Positions 45,161 through 58,740 are shown, counted from the first letter of the stretch. The stretch is DNA of 64,000 nucleotides from Chrysomallon squamiferum (GCA_012295275.1 CM022672.1:22325128-22389127); one strand, 5' to 3'. Program-made: numbers and translations. Notes: generated by a model from the letters alone, not told the origin.

Positions 45161-45519
45161 CGACGTCGTTGAGGTGAGGGGGAGAGGGTAGGGGGGGGGG
45201 GGGATGATGTCGGGGGGAAAAGATGCTACAGTCTTTTTCGAAGAGTTTAATTAACGATCAGAATACGCAGGAGAAAAATTAGAAAATAAATGAGTAATAA
45301 GAATATATGAATGAATGAATGAAATAAAATAAAATAAAATACAGTAATGATAAAAATTAATTGTAAAAATAAAATAAAATAAAATATAAAATTAATAAAA
45401 TAAAATAAAATACACGTAATGATAAAAGTAAAATATAAAATTAAACTAAATTTCAGAAAATAAAATAAATTTAAAAAAAACACAAAAGGATATCTGGATA
45501 TCTGGTTATTATTTACTGT

Positions 45520-46190
45520 GTTAGTCGCAGACTCGCTCGGGGCTGGACTCGTTCCACGCCGATCAGAAGACCAACAGGAAGCCAACGACTGTCATTTCTA
45601 CTCGACAAGCCTTGGGAAAGAAATAATACAAAAAAAAAAGCGTTTACACGAAAATATTTCCCCCTCCTCCCCCCTCACCCGTCCGCTTTCTGAACCGCTT
45701 TACTCGCACTCGATTCCTCATTTACCACCATTCTTTTTACCCGGGGAAAACCGTGAATCCGTGGCCCCTCTTAACACGGGGACTTAAAGAAGAACGGACA
45801 ATTGATTCGCATGAATTGGAAACACAATCTAATTTTTACCAATTATGGTTTCCAAGGCAACGCTGACAGTGACTTTGATTTTGTTAGCAGTAAGGTCGCC
45901 ATCGCTAATGATTTGTAAAATTACCCTTATCAAAGCCTCCTTCGTACAAGCCTCCGTCGTCGTTGAAGGCAGATCGTCACTGCGATGATTGACTTCGCGA
46001 TCTTGTTCCAATTACGTCTCATAATTCAATCACGGAGAGCCGGGGACCGACTTGAAAGAATTACGTGAAAGAAATGACAACTTCCGATTTCTGATTTCCG
46101 CTATCAAAGAACTGCAGCGGAAACTAACGGTGTCATGCTTACAATCTTCTTTTGATTTTCTCGAGCCAGACTTTGATCCATACCATTTTT
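45520..46190. promoter_or_regulatory. island with RFX-like and TCF/LEF-like sites, or coding exons
   Basis: GTTTCCAAGGCAAC at 45848-45861 fits an RFX X-box. CTTTGAT at 45873-45879 and ATCAAAG at 45929-45935 fit TCF/LEF sites in opposite orientation. The same DNA is open on the minus strand for 60 codons (46011-45829, but with no ATG at its head) and on the plus strand at 46031-46180 (core LKELRERNDNFRFLISAIKE). I favour regulatory DNA because both strands look equally open, but an exon is not excluded. Confidence 0.35.
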
Positions 46191-48090
46191 TTATTTTTTT
46201 ATTTTTTTTACTTTTTTCATTTTTATTTTTAAAATTTATTTTATTTTATGTTGGGTTTTTTTTTAACCCCCACGGCATAGAATGTAAATTTTAGTTGTGC
46301 TTATGTTTTGACATTTATTTTTATTTTATAAAAGAATACCGGTTTTTTTTTTTTTTTTTTTTAGTTCTGTCTCTTTTCTGTAACTTGTATTCTTTTCTTT
46401 TTCTTTATATTTTATTTTTGAACCTTTTTCTTTTCATGTTATTTCTTTATTTTTCTCTCTTTTTTTTTTTTTTTTTTCACTAGCTTTTCTTTTCAGATCT
46501 TTTTTTTTTTTTTTTTTTTTCGTTTTTAAATTATTATAATTTTCAGAGTATTATTAATTTGTACATCTCATTTTCTGTGCAAAAAGGTAAAAATGAACAA
46601 GAGCTGTCTCTCTGATACTGCGGTGATAAAAAACAGTAAAACAAAATGCGCTCGCTTCTCAGTTATTTTACACATGTGTTTATCTGAGATCCCAACCAGC
46701 AAGTGAATGTTAATAATATCACATGATATTTGATAACATGATTATCTTTCCACTGTGTTTTCAAACGTATGGAATATCACTTACATAATAAACTCCATGT
46801 CAGTTTTATTTTTAAAAATAACAAAACTTCTACTTTATCTAATGTATCCATTACCTATATATATATATATATATATATTTCATGCAAATATTTTTTTACT
46901 GAATATTAAAGGATTCTTATTATTTTTGTTAAACATTTACTTTATTTTACTTTTTTGTTATTTATATTTTTTACTGTTCTTCTTGTTACAATTTTTGGAT
47001 TATTTATTTATTTATTTATTTAGTTAGTTATTTATTTATTTATTTATTTTATTTTATTTTATTTTATATTGTATTTTTCTTGTCCTCCCAGTGTACTGTA
47101 ATTAAATATTTATTTATTTTCATATTTCCATTTCTGCAATAATGTATTGCTGTTACATCATTATTACAAACTTTCTAACGGACAGCTAGACAGATAATTT
47201 ACTTTCTTCATCTTTACTATCATCATCATGGTTGTCATTACCATTATTGTCATCATCATAGTTATTATTAGTAGTAGTATTAGTAGTAGTAGTAGTAGTG
47301 ATAGTAGTAGTAGTGGTGGTAGTAATAGTAGTAGTATTAGTAGTAGGGAAGAGCCACCTATATCTATATCCATGGATATTCTGAAAAATATGACACTGAT
47401 TTTTCTATCATTGTTCAGATCGTTGTCGTCGATGTCGTTGTGGTTCTTTTACGTATTTATGTTTCTTCCTTTATTTTCCTGTCAATCTGGTATTTGAACG
47501 TGTCTTTTTTGTAGCATTTGCTTATGGATAAAGTTAACCGTATCAATTTAATGATACTGATATTAAAATATATCTAGTAAAATAATTTAAATCTAGCAAA
47601 TATAATTTTATAATATGTTCCAAATGCTTTATTATTATATTTAACAATATTAACTTATATGGTTAGCATTTCAGTCATAGCTAATTTTGTTACTTTATTA
47701 TTATTTGATTTAAGTAAAATTATAAGATGCTAGAATGAAAACAATATATAAATGCATAAATGGATATTTTTCTTTAAATCTTCGGTTGCCTTATTATATA
47801 ACCTAACCTTTTTAAAATTATACATATCTTTATAATGATCTTTCTTTTTTTAGATTATTGTTATTTATATTTTGTATTTGTTGTTATTGTCGTTATTGAT
47901 TCTGATACAAGATTAAACCATTCTTCATTCATTTAATCTCTCCATCACTCTCCCATTCATTCCTAGTATAACATTGCCACACTTTCATTCATTCATTGAA
48001 GCCAAAGTTTGTTCATTGCCAGAATACATCAAACTAAAACATTTAACAGATATCACATACAAGTGTGAGCAACGAAATTAACAAGCGATT
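46191..48090. other. T-rich and microsatellite stretch
   Basis: Long poly-T blocks (46255-46515), TTTA tracts near 47000-47065 and an AGT array at 47268-47345. No gene seen. Confidence 0.55.
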
Positions 48091-48390
48091 ACATTGTTCG
48101 GCACGAGCGGTCGCCATCTTTGCTTCGTTTTATCAAAGACAATTTCGTCTGGGTCCTACATATAACTTTCATTTTAAGGGATCCTGCACCAAATCTATTG
48201 CCAACTGTTTCATCTGCAGCCCATAGAACAACAATAAAAAGTACATGAAATTTCGTTTACTTTCTTTGTAAGATATTTTAATTGAAACACTGGTGGAAGA
48301 CTTGGTGTTTTCGGAGTTAACTTGAATTCAAATATGTTTTGTGGAAATTAAAAGACGTATTTAAAGATGGCGTGTGGTAATGAAACTGTA
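48090..48390. other. non-repetitive patch upstream of a 52-bp tandem repeat
   Basis: Contains ATTGTTCGGCACGAGCGG and ATCAAAGACAAT (a TCF-like site joined to a SOX-like core). No open frame of note. Confidence 0.3.
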
Positions 48391-48393
48391 TAC

Positions 48394-48541
48394 ACTGAAA
48401 TAAATAATTGTTTTTAAATAGTGAATTTAGACGTCTAAGCCAATCACTGAAATAAATAATTGTTTTTAAATAGTGAATTTAGACGTCTAAGCCAATCACT
48501 GAAATAAATAATTGTTTTTAAATAGTGAATTTAGACGTCTA
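48394..48541. repeat. three tandem copies of a 52-bp unit
   Basis: Copies start at 48394, 48446 and 48498; the third is cut at 44 bp. The copies are identical over their shared length. Each contains the 12-bp palindrome TTAGACGTCTAA, and the first two also contain CCAATC. The perfect identity shows a recent expansion. Confidence 0.95.
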
Positions 48542-49038
48542 AACCCCGTCAGTTATTTAACTGCAGTGTAAGTTATATTACATTCGCGAAAAAATGTACG
48601 CTCTGAGCCAGTACTACACACATTAAGCCCATCACATTTTTATTTATTTATTTTTATTTATTTTATTTTGGGGTCAACATATGTCGTTGTTGCTGCTGCT
48701 GTTGTTGAAAATATAATCCCTTTATCCTGGATTTTCTCATGAGAAAAGAAAATTACGGAAAATCAGAGATTTGTTTATTTCGTTTTAATGCAGATTTGTT
48801 TGTTTTCCTATTTTTGTTTTTATTTTTCTGTTTTAAGTCTGAGATGATATTATCGGAAATAAAACACCATGTGCACATGGAAAATGTAAACAAGCAGCAA
48901 ACAGAACAACACATCATTTCTTGTGTTACAAGTCCCTGTATTTTAATCATTACATTAACATTTTAATAATCATGTTAGGAAATACCAACAGTTTAAATTT
49001 CTGTACATGATGAAATAATAAAATATTAAAAAAACAAC

Positions 49039-49060
49039 TTATTATTATTATTATTATTAT

Positions 49061-49113
<53 letters not shown>

Positions 49114-49132
49114 TTACTACTACTACTACTAC

Positions 49133-49162
<30 letters not shown>
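49039..49162. repeat. (ATT)n-(ACT)n-(AAT)n array
   Basis: A compound trinucleotide array with a long ACT block in the centre. Confidence 0.92.
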
Positions 49163-49164
<2 letters not shown>

Positions 49165-49535
49165 TTACTACTACATGATGAAATAATAAAAATTAAAACA
49201 TAACTTATTAAATTATTATTATTATTATTGCTATTATTATCATCAGTATCGCTGTTGTTGTTACTGTGATTATGATGATGACGATGGATGTGATACTTTC
49301 TTGATTTTCTATTTGTCCTTTTTCAAAATAGTGAAAGATTTTTTCTTGTATTTGTTTTTAACTTTAAAAAAAATATATATTGTTTATTTTTTTTTTTTTT
49401 TTTTTTTTTTCTTACTGACAGAGAAAGAAAAAATATAAATAATAAAATATTTAAATTCAATTATAGACATATAATACATCAACTTTGGCTGGGATACATA
49501 CAAATAACATTTTTTTTTTTTTTTTTTTTTTTCAG

Positions 49536-49784
49536 TATCGTCAAGGTATGTTCTGCTTGTATATTAACTCTATAGTGAAAATATTTTATGTAAGTATATG
49601 TATATATTTATTTCATTAAAATATATGCATAATACATACATATTATATACATATACAATATTAAGAATTAAAAAATAATAATAATCTATAAAATTTTAAT
49701 ACAGTGATACTAATATTAATAATAATAATAATAATATAAAGGAGTCCACCTTTTTGCATTATAAAATTATTATTATTATTATTA
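49536..49784 (+). repeat. duplicate of the Awh exon 1 / intron 1 junction
   Basis: From TATCGTCAAG|GTATGTTCTG onward this sequence matches 56252-56451 at high identity, except for a 34-bp insertion at about 49719-49752. The first ten bases equal the last ten of Awh exon 1. They are preceded here by 22 T and CAG, a perfect-looking 3' splice site. The copy thus resembles a 10-nt microexon with a consensus donor. Transcription of it is unknown. Confidence 0.93.
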
Positions 49785-50150
49785 ACATCATCATCATCTT
49801 CATCATTATCATTATTATTATTATCTTCATCATTACCTTCATCTTCGTCATCATCATCATCATCACCATCATCATTATTATTATTTTTATTTTTCTTATT
49901 ATCATTATCAGTATTTGTTAATATTATTATCATTACCATCGTTATTATTATAACTACTGATCTATTAATAACAACGGTAATTACAAATAAATAACAACAA
50001 CAACACAACAATAATAATAACAATAGTTCACAAAAACATTCTTACATCAGTCTCTGCCATCACATTATGCTAGCACTTTACAAAATCTACTACTTACCTA
50101 ATTAACTCCTTGACAGATTCTACCAAAAAATAAAAAGAAACTATTTCGGA
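49785..50150. repeat. (ATC)/(ATT) trinucleotide array
   Basis: Imperfect ATC and ATT repeats to about 50020, then AT-rich sequence. Confidence 0.85.
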
Positions 50151-50470
50151 TGGACGAGAGAGATTTTGTTTTTCAAAGGAAACTGATAATCGGGTAATTA
50201 GGTCGTAATTAAGCGCACGAACATCACCACCTGTCAGTGCGATCTGTTTTGCATCAATTGTGTTGCTGGACGTGCGCGCATGGCAGTGACGTGATTGACA
50301 CATATTGCAGTTCATGCGCTGTGTTGTTGCAGCAGACAGGTCTAGGAAACACACTGAGCTCAGTTCGTTCTACCCGCTTAAACGAACGGGTGGGGGAAAA
50401 TCCTTTGATCTTCCAACCCATTCAGGGGGTTATCTGCTTAAAAAGTAATGAAACCAAATACAAACACAGC
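50150..50470. promoter_or_regulatory. GC-balanced island with homeodomain-type sites
   Basis: GGGTAATTAGG and CGTAATTAAG lie within 25 bp (50193-50217). CACCTG is near 50229, a TTTTGCATCAA near 50250, and TGATTGACA at 50292-50300 fits a PBX/MEIS element. The combination is typical of developmental enhancers. The frames 50354-50094 (minus) and 50237-50476 (plus) are both open and not convincing. Confidence 0.35.
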
Positions 50471-51510
50471 GATTAAATTATTAATTAGTGTGTTATTGAC
50501 AGTACCACTAATTGCGATGAGTTTTTTTTTTTTTTTTTTTTTCGGGTGGGATGGGTAGAGACTAATGGGACGAATTTTATAATGGTTTTAGTATTGCTGA
50601 TTTTTTAAGTAATTGGATTTAGAAAATTAATTAGGATTTCTTAACCTGGATTTTTTAAAATATTTTTTCTTATTTATTTATTTATTTATTTACTTACTTA
50701 TTTATTTATCTATTTATTTATTTATTTATAATTAAAAAAAAATAATAAAAAAAAAACAATTTAAAAAAACCAACAAAAAAACTCGGCTATTGTGCTGGAG
50801 CAGTGAATTAATATTTTATGATGGTTTTAATAATGCAGATCTGGATTTTAAAATAAATGAAAAATAAAATGTTAATTAAACTGTACTGTACGGTACTTCA
50901 TAATTCATGATATTTTAAATGATTTTAAATGAAAGAGATGGGAAAGAAGAAATATAATACTCGTGCACACACACACACACAAACACGCACACACACAGCA
51001 ACACTCACAAACAGACACATACGGAGAGAGAAAAAGTGGGAGGTTGAGTTTGTGTGAGAACTAAATTACAGAAACTAACCAATTTTCTGTTTTATAATAA
51101 TAATAACAACAACAACAACAATAATAATAATAATAATAATAATTTTTTATTATTATTATTAACATCAACATCATCATCATCATTACTATTTCAATTTAAT
51201 TATTTTATTTATTTATTTTATTAATTAAACCTTATTTGTTTATTTATTTTTTTATCTATCTAACCAACTTGCCTATCTATCTATTTATCTATCTATCTAA
51301 CATTCTATCTATATAGCTATCATTCTATCTATCGATCTATAGCTATTTATACTTTAACAAATAAACAATCTACCATCTCATTTACTTTTCATTATACACA
51401 TTCTTAATCTTCAATTTAAAAAAATAATTTTAAAATCAAGAATGAAATGAACATTTAATCAAATAAAAAAAACAAAAAAAACAACAACAAATAAACAAAT
51501 AATCACAAAA
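50471..51510. other. AT-rich and microsatellite stretch
   Basis: TTTA repeats near 50670-50730, a CA block at 50965-50998, AAT/ATT arrays at 51096-51165 and a CTAT array near 51255-51345. No gene seen. Confidence 0.55.
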
Positions 51511-51990
51511 AGAATTATTACCTGTTTAATTGCACACTCCACGCACAAGCCAGGTATTTACCAGAATCACGCAGAGATGATAACCACTTGACAAAAAAAA
51601 CGATACGTCGCCACGTTTCAACTCTTTAACAACATCCCAACTACGACTACGTTAATCCAATAAACGGCCTAGACATGATAAAGAAAGAAAGAAAAAGATG
51701 CCGACGAGAAATGAACAATACCCTCTAATGACCAGTCTCGCTAGCGGAGAGAGGAAAAAAAAAAAGAAGAAAAACGCGGAGGAAAAAACATAACGGAAAA
51801 GCAAAGTGTAAACAGTATCTCCACGGGAAGCCAAGAACCGTTAGAAAACGTCTCCCTTTTATGTCGCGGTCTTGAGTGAAATGCGATTACTTGTGTAGAT
51901 AAATATTGCTTTATATTAAACGAGATTAGTCTTATCGCAGTAGGAAATGGCGCATGTCTGTTATTCAAATTAAATTTAATCCCGGTTTTT
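51510..51990. other. non-repetitive island, function unknown
   Basis: GC-balanced block with CpGs and the string GAGATTAGTCTTATC near 51921. Open frames on the minus strand (51834-51652 and 51968-51741) include poly-Phe from A runs and are not convincing. Confidence 0.3.
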
Positions 51991-52321
51991 TTTGTGTGTG
52001 TTTTTTGTTTGTTGCAGTTGTCGTCCGAAATGAGATAATCTTAATTTTCTAATGAGTTTACGTTGAAGATTTGCTAGAAAGATTTGAGACGTGGATAATT
52101 TGTAAATTATGAAATGTAGATAATGTCTGTCGTCTGTGTAAAAAAAAAAAAAAAAAAATAAAACGATTTAGGTTTTAGAGATTCTGATGTAGATTCGAGA
52201 AAAAAAAATAAATAGCAGCAATTAGAAATGGCATGTTGTTAAATAATGACAGAGTTAAAAATATTTTTCATTAAAATTAGTTTAATATTAATTGATATTA
52301 AAAATCTATTTAAAAATGTGT

Positions 52322-52377
52322 TAATGGATGGATGGATGGATGGATGGATGGATGGATAGATAGATAGATAGATAGAT
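52322..52377. repeat. (TGGA)n-(TAGA)n microsatellite
   Basis: Tetranucleotide tract with a switch from TGGA to TAGA units. Confidence 0.9.
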
Positions 52378-53514
52378 TTTTAATTATACTAATTTTACTG
52401 AAAATATATATATATAGCTAAAGCGAGAGAGAGACATTTATTTCCATATCTGTAAATTATTAAAATTATTCAATTTTAAATTTATTATCTTTATAATCTA
52501 TATACAAATTAAAATTCTGGATTTTCGACCAAAACAAAATTAACAGCTTTCAGTATCGAATGAAAATTCATTAGGTTAGTAAACGAATTTTTAAATATTA
52601 AATCAACATAAATAGTAACAATAGCAAAAATAGAAAATAAAATTTTATAACGCGTTTATTAACAATAACATCGATGGATTTTTAATAACGACATTGTTAC
52701 TACAACTATTAAATCATTTTAAAACTATATGTATTTTCATTTAACTTTTTCTAGGATAATTTAGTATTCAAAAAAAAAATAATAATAATAAAAATAAAAG
52801 GATGCGGACATAACACATAACTCAATAAGTTTTATTACAATGAACAAAAAATTACCAGAGTGCTAAAAAAAAATACCCACCCGCTGTCCAAGAATTGTTT
52901 TTCACTTCCAGTCTTTTTTATTATTATTATTATTTTTTTTTTATACCAGATGTGGCGATTATCACAAACATGGGGATCCTGTATGTGTTAAAAATAGGTA
53001 AAATAAATCAATTATTAACAGCTATCAAATTAACACCTGTAATCGTAATAGTTTGGGGGAAACTATGAAAAACAAATACACACCTTTGTTTTGTGTTTGA
53101 TGCTACATATTCTACACCTTTTCTTAAAAGTGTTAACAGCGATTTATAAAACTGTTCTTTAGCAGGAAAATAAGAAAGAGAGAAAGAAAGAAAGAAGAAT
53201 GAAGAAAGAGAAAGAACGAGAGAAATAAAATTAAAGAATAAAAGAAATAAACAAAAAAAGAAAAATAAATAACGACGGTATAAATTTGTGTTTCATTCAC
53301 TCACACACACATACAAACACGCATATACGTTTTCTTTATATATATATATATATACTATGTCTACTATTAACGGAATTTTATATATATTAAAATTCCATTA
53401 GTAGTAGGCACTGAATTTCCACTATTTATGTAAAATGTAAACTATTATTACTATTCAGATTCTTCATTAATAAAATAATTGTTTTTAAAATAAATTATTA
53501 TTGTTGTTGTTGTT
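52378..53514. other. AT-rich intergenic stretch with one small hairpin
   Basis: Mostly AT-rich; a purine tract (GAAA repeats) at 53172-53225 and the hairpin at 53361-53407. No gene seen. Confidence 0.5.
53361..53407. repeat. imperfect 20-bp inverted repeat
   Basis: CTACTATTAACGGAATTTTA and the inverted TAAAATTCCATTAGTAGTAG pair at 18 of 20 positions around a 7-nt loop. Confidence 0.8.
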
Positions 53515-53566
53515 GTTATAATTATTATAATTATTATTACTATTATTATTATCATCATCATCATCA

Positions 53567-53634
<68 letters not shown>
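53515..53634. repeat. (ATT)n / (ATC)n microsatellite
   Basis: Trinucleotide array of about 120 bp. Confidence 0.93.
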
Positions 53635-54021
53635 CACAATACAGATAATTTTTTATTTCAATATAAAACAAAAACCAAAAAAAATTGTCAACAAACAGGT
53701 GTTTATATATCCCATTATATAACTCACAGTAATATTATTTGGTCTAAAACCCCATCACCACATAGGGCGACATTTTTTTATATAACTTATTAGTCGCAAA
53801 GACGCCACATGGGGAAGAAATATGCAAGAACCTTATAGAATATATTATCTTCAAATCTGGTGAGAATATCTTAGGAAAACAGCGAAACAAAGCTTCAGTT
53901 TGACCTCAAAGTGTGACTCGTATACTTCATATGTCCTTACCGTAGCACCAGCGATAATATTTGCTTAATTGCGCAACATTGCAGAGTCAAGAGGCTTGCA
54001 GAGTGAAGAAGTAAGTTAACA

Positions 54022-54175
54022 CAACACAGTCGGCGATCGTCACAGAAACACAATCCGATTGTACGTTACACACAAACACAGTCAGTCTCGTGTTTTTGTT
54101 TTTCATATTCGCGGATAAAGGCTGCATTAACTACAATTAGTATTCCATGACACGATCAAGCCACAACTTGTAACG
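54022..54175 (+). repeat. dispersed repeat, copy 2 (partner at 31087-31240)
   Basis: Same orientation and about 90 percent identity to copy 1, again followed by GT and then GA dinucleotides. Confidence 0.88.
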
Positions 54176-54203
54176 TGTGTATGTGTGTGTTGTGTGTGAA
54201 TGT

Positions 54204-55650
<1,447 letters not shown>

Positions 55651-55659
55651 CTGTTAACC

Positions 55660-56107
55660 CGTTAACTCTGTCACCATTATGACAAGTGCGTCGATTCTGA
55701 CGGCTGCCATATTTGCGTTCACCCGCGTTTATCCACACTTCTTCAATTCCGCTAAACCCTGAAACGGTGTTGTTTTATTTAAACTTTCCACATTAGAGAT
55801 AATTTTCTCGACATCAGTTGTAAAAACATAACAGTGAACGCGATCCGGCGACATAATCCCCTGTTTACACACGCAACTACCGAAGCGGCGAAAGACGGCC
55901 TCACGTAATTAGCAACGATAAGTCCGATTGGTCGGCGGTGCAGAAGATGCGTCCGCGTCGGCGAATCAGCGGGAGGCTTGAGCCAGGCGAGCTCTGCGAT
56001 TGGTCGGATCGATATTGACAGGGCATGAAGGGGTCTGATCTGCTTGATTACGGTGAGCTGTGGTCATGCACGTGTATATAAACCGGAGTAGAAATTGCAG
56101 ATGCATC
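55660..56107 (+). promoter_or_regulatory. promoter of the Awh/Lhx6/8 gene
   Basis: A GC-balanced, CpG-bearing block directly upstream of exon 1. TATATAAA at 56075-56082 lies 26-33 bp before a TCATAAT initiator-like sequence (A at 56108), a normal TATA-to-start distance. The 10-mer GATTGGTCGG (inverted CCAAT box) occurs twice, at 55926-55935 and 55998-56007. A TATA-type, CCAAT-assisted promoter fits a tissue-restricted developmental gene. Confidence 0.75.
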
Positions 56108-56162
56108 ATAATTCTTTTTTTGGTTCCATCTTTAAAGAACAGCTCGGATTACTAGCAGCTAA

Positions 56163-56261
56163 ATGTCAGAATTATCTATAGAAATGATGTCGTCGGATCT
56201 CGAAGAGGATTGTTTCTCGCCCCATTCTCCAGAAAAATCATTACATTACAATATCGTCAAG
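56163..56261 (+). CDS. Awh/Lhx6/8 LIM-homeodomain factor, exon 1; whole-gene summary
   Basis: The ATG is the first after the predicted start site; 33 codons (MSELSIEMMSSDLEEDCFSP...) end at AAG|GTATGT in phase 0. Five exons (99, 182, 212, 288 and 62 nt) encode 280 residues. Order: acidic N-terminus 1-37, LIM1 39-91, LIM2 100-153, Ser-rich linker, homeodomain 174-233, Gln-rich and Ser-rich tail. LIM domains bind cofactors such as Ldb/Chip, and the homeodomain binds TAAT-type DNA; the protein acts in the nucleus in cell-fate specification. In flies Awh controls imaginal progenitors; vertebrate Lhx6/Lhx8 act in neurons and jaw. The homeodomain is closest to fly Awh ([11 protein letters not shown]). 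The length is near that of fly Awh. All splice sites are canonical and no lesion is seen. Confidence 0.95.
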
Positions 56262-56451
56262 GTATGTTCTGCTTGTGTATTAACTCTACAGTGAAAATAT
56301 TTTATGTACGTATATGTATATATTTATTTCATTATATACATGCATATATACATACATATTATATACATATATAATATTAAGAATTAAAAAATAATAATAA
56401 TCTATAAAATTTTAATACAGTGATACTAATATTAACTTGCATTATAACATT
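56252..56451 (+). repeat. Awh exon 1 / intron 1 junction, duplicated at 49536-49784
   Basis: The last ten bases of exon 1 and the first 190 of intron 1 are shared with the upstream copy. Since this copy sits in the gene it is presumably the source. Confidence 0.9.
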
Positions 56452-56666
<215 letters not shown>

Positions 56667-57019
56667 ACTGGGATATATAGCTTAGCATTTTAATCGGGAA
56701 AACAAACGTAGGCTTATCTTTTCATATTTATTTTATTCCATTTCACTTTATCAATTTTAAAATTAAAAGCTGCAATTTCCAAAACAAAAACCCCCATATA
56801 AACAACTATTATCTTTCGACAGTGGGCTGGGGTGGGGGGGTGTTTTACAAATTTAATTTAATTTTCCGTTTTAATTTTAAATCAAACTTCACACCCAACA
56901 AACACAATTTGATTTTCTTCTTTTCTTCTTTTCTTTTTTTTTCTTTTTCTTTTTTTTTTTTTTTTTTTTTTTTTTATTTTTATTTTCTTTTTATTTATTT
57001 TTTTATTCGTGACGCACAC

Positions 57020-57630
57020 AACTTTTCGGTGTAAGTCGAGTTAATACTCACGCACGCTTTCCAAGTCATTCACTTGGCGAGCAGGTCTGTTTTCTCAAAG
57101 AAATGTTTAACGTGATTTTCCAACTCCGTCATGGCAAGAGAGGAAGTAATTTCGTCTAATACGGAAGCTCTCTTTCAGGCGAGGACGCGCCGGATCCGAA
57201 GTATACATTGAGGTCCCTTCACGCGCGTGTATCTTTACAAGGTGGTTTTCGGTTTCACTTAGCTTATTTCCTTTTTGAATGAAATAGACATATCCCCCGC
57301 AGTTTCGCTATTCTGTCTATCTCCCATCTCCTCGCATCCATTAGATGCGACAATATTGCCGAAGAAGAAAACGTCTACGGACGGAAACGCATTACTGTCA
57401 ATGCATTTATCCGATTTGGCACGAGCTTTCAAAGCTCGAGAAATATATAATCCAATGGCCCTAAAAGAATGTATAGATTTGCATTTAGAAGCGGCGATTT
57501 TCCTTCGTCCTCCGAATCGAATTAACTCTTTCTTGTAATATCGCAAAAACCGGCAGCGTGTTAATTAATTTCAAGATTAACGGAACCCGACTCGAGACTT
57601 GTCATCACGGAAGAAATGGCTTTTCTTCTT
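57020..57630. promoter_or_regulatory. intron 1 island of Awh, enhancer candidate
   Basis: About 600 bp of GC-balanced, CpG-bearing, non-repetitive DNA between poly-T tracts. It contains the perfect inverted repeat CGAGCTTTCAAAGCTCG at 57422-57438 and a TTAATTAATTT homeodomain-type site near 57560. Both strands are open for nearly 90 codons over the same 57259-57546 interval, which argues against simple coding and for constrained noncoding sequence. Function is inferred. Confidence 0.45.
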
Positions 57631-57880
57631 TTCATTCTTTTTTTTTTTTTTTTTTTTTTTTTTTCTTCTTCTTCTTCTTCTTCTTCTTTTTCTTAAAATG
57701 TGGCAGACTTTTCATGTCCATTGCACTAACCAAAAAGCGGAATAATGTGCAAATGTCAGATACATTTCAGCAAAGCACGTGCTTGTACGTTGCCGAAGAA
57801 AACGACGCGATGCATGCGACGGAATTTCAATCCATTTCCTGTTCAGGATACCTTTTACCCCATAGATTCTTCCTTTCTTC

Positions 57881-57915
<35 letters not shown>

Positions 57916-58332
57916 CTTTCTTTCTTTCGTTATTTTTTTTTTTTTTTTTTTTTTTTCTTTCAAAGTCTCTATTTCAAGTTGCTTTTAAGAGTTTTATTAT
58001 TTTTTCATCATTATTATGTTGTTTTTTTTCAACGAAAATTTAAAAATTTCTCTATCGTTGCTTTTGAAGATTTTTGTATTTACTTTTATCTTGTTACTTT
58101 TATTTTAATGAAAATTTTAAGTTTTGTTTTAAAAAAAAAAAAAAAAAGAGAGAATCTATCTTGAGGTACTTTTAAAGATTTTGTATTTTATCATTTTATT
58201 ATTTTTGTTCTTTTTAAAAGAAAGTTTTGTTTTTACTTATTTATATTATTTATATTTTTGTTTACTTATTTATTTAATGGTTTTTTTAATGGTTTTAAGT
58301 TTTTTTTTTAATTAATAATAATAATAATAATA

Positions 58333-58374
<42 letters not shown>

Positions 58375-58700
58375 TTAAATCAATGAAATTTTAAAAACTT
58401 TTTAAGCGTCTAATATGTCTGAGGTGACTTGATTATTGTCGTTTTAACAAAAGTTTTATTCGAAGACAAAAAGCACATACAAATTATTTTTGTATATTTT
58501 ATTATTACTAAGGTTTATTCTTTGTTGTCTGATGGAATATAAAGTGAAATAATTTTATGATGGATGTAGTATCAGTATTTATTTATTTATCATCATCGAC
58601 TTCGTCATCCTCATCATCATCATTATCATTATTTTTATTATTATTATTATCATTATCATTATTATAATTATTATTATTATCATCATTATCATCATCATCA

Positions 58701-58740
<40 letters not shown>

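Noticed and set aside
57558-58164. Frames with long poly-Phe or poly-Lys in Awh intron 1
   Set aside because: They are made by poly-T tracts inside a supported intron.
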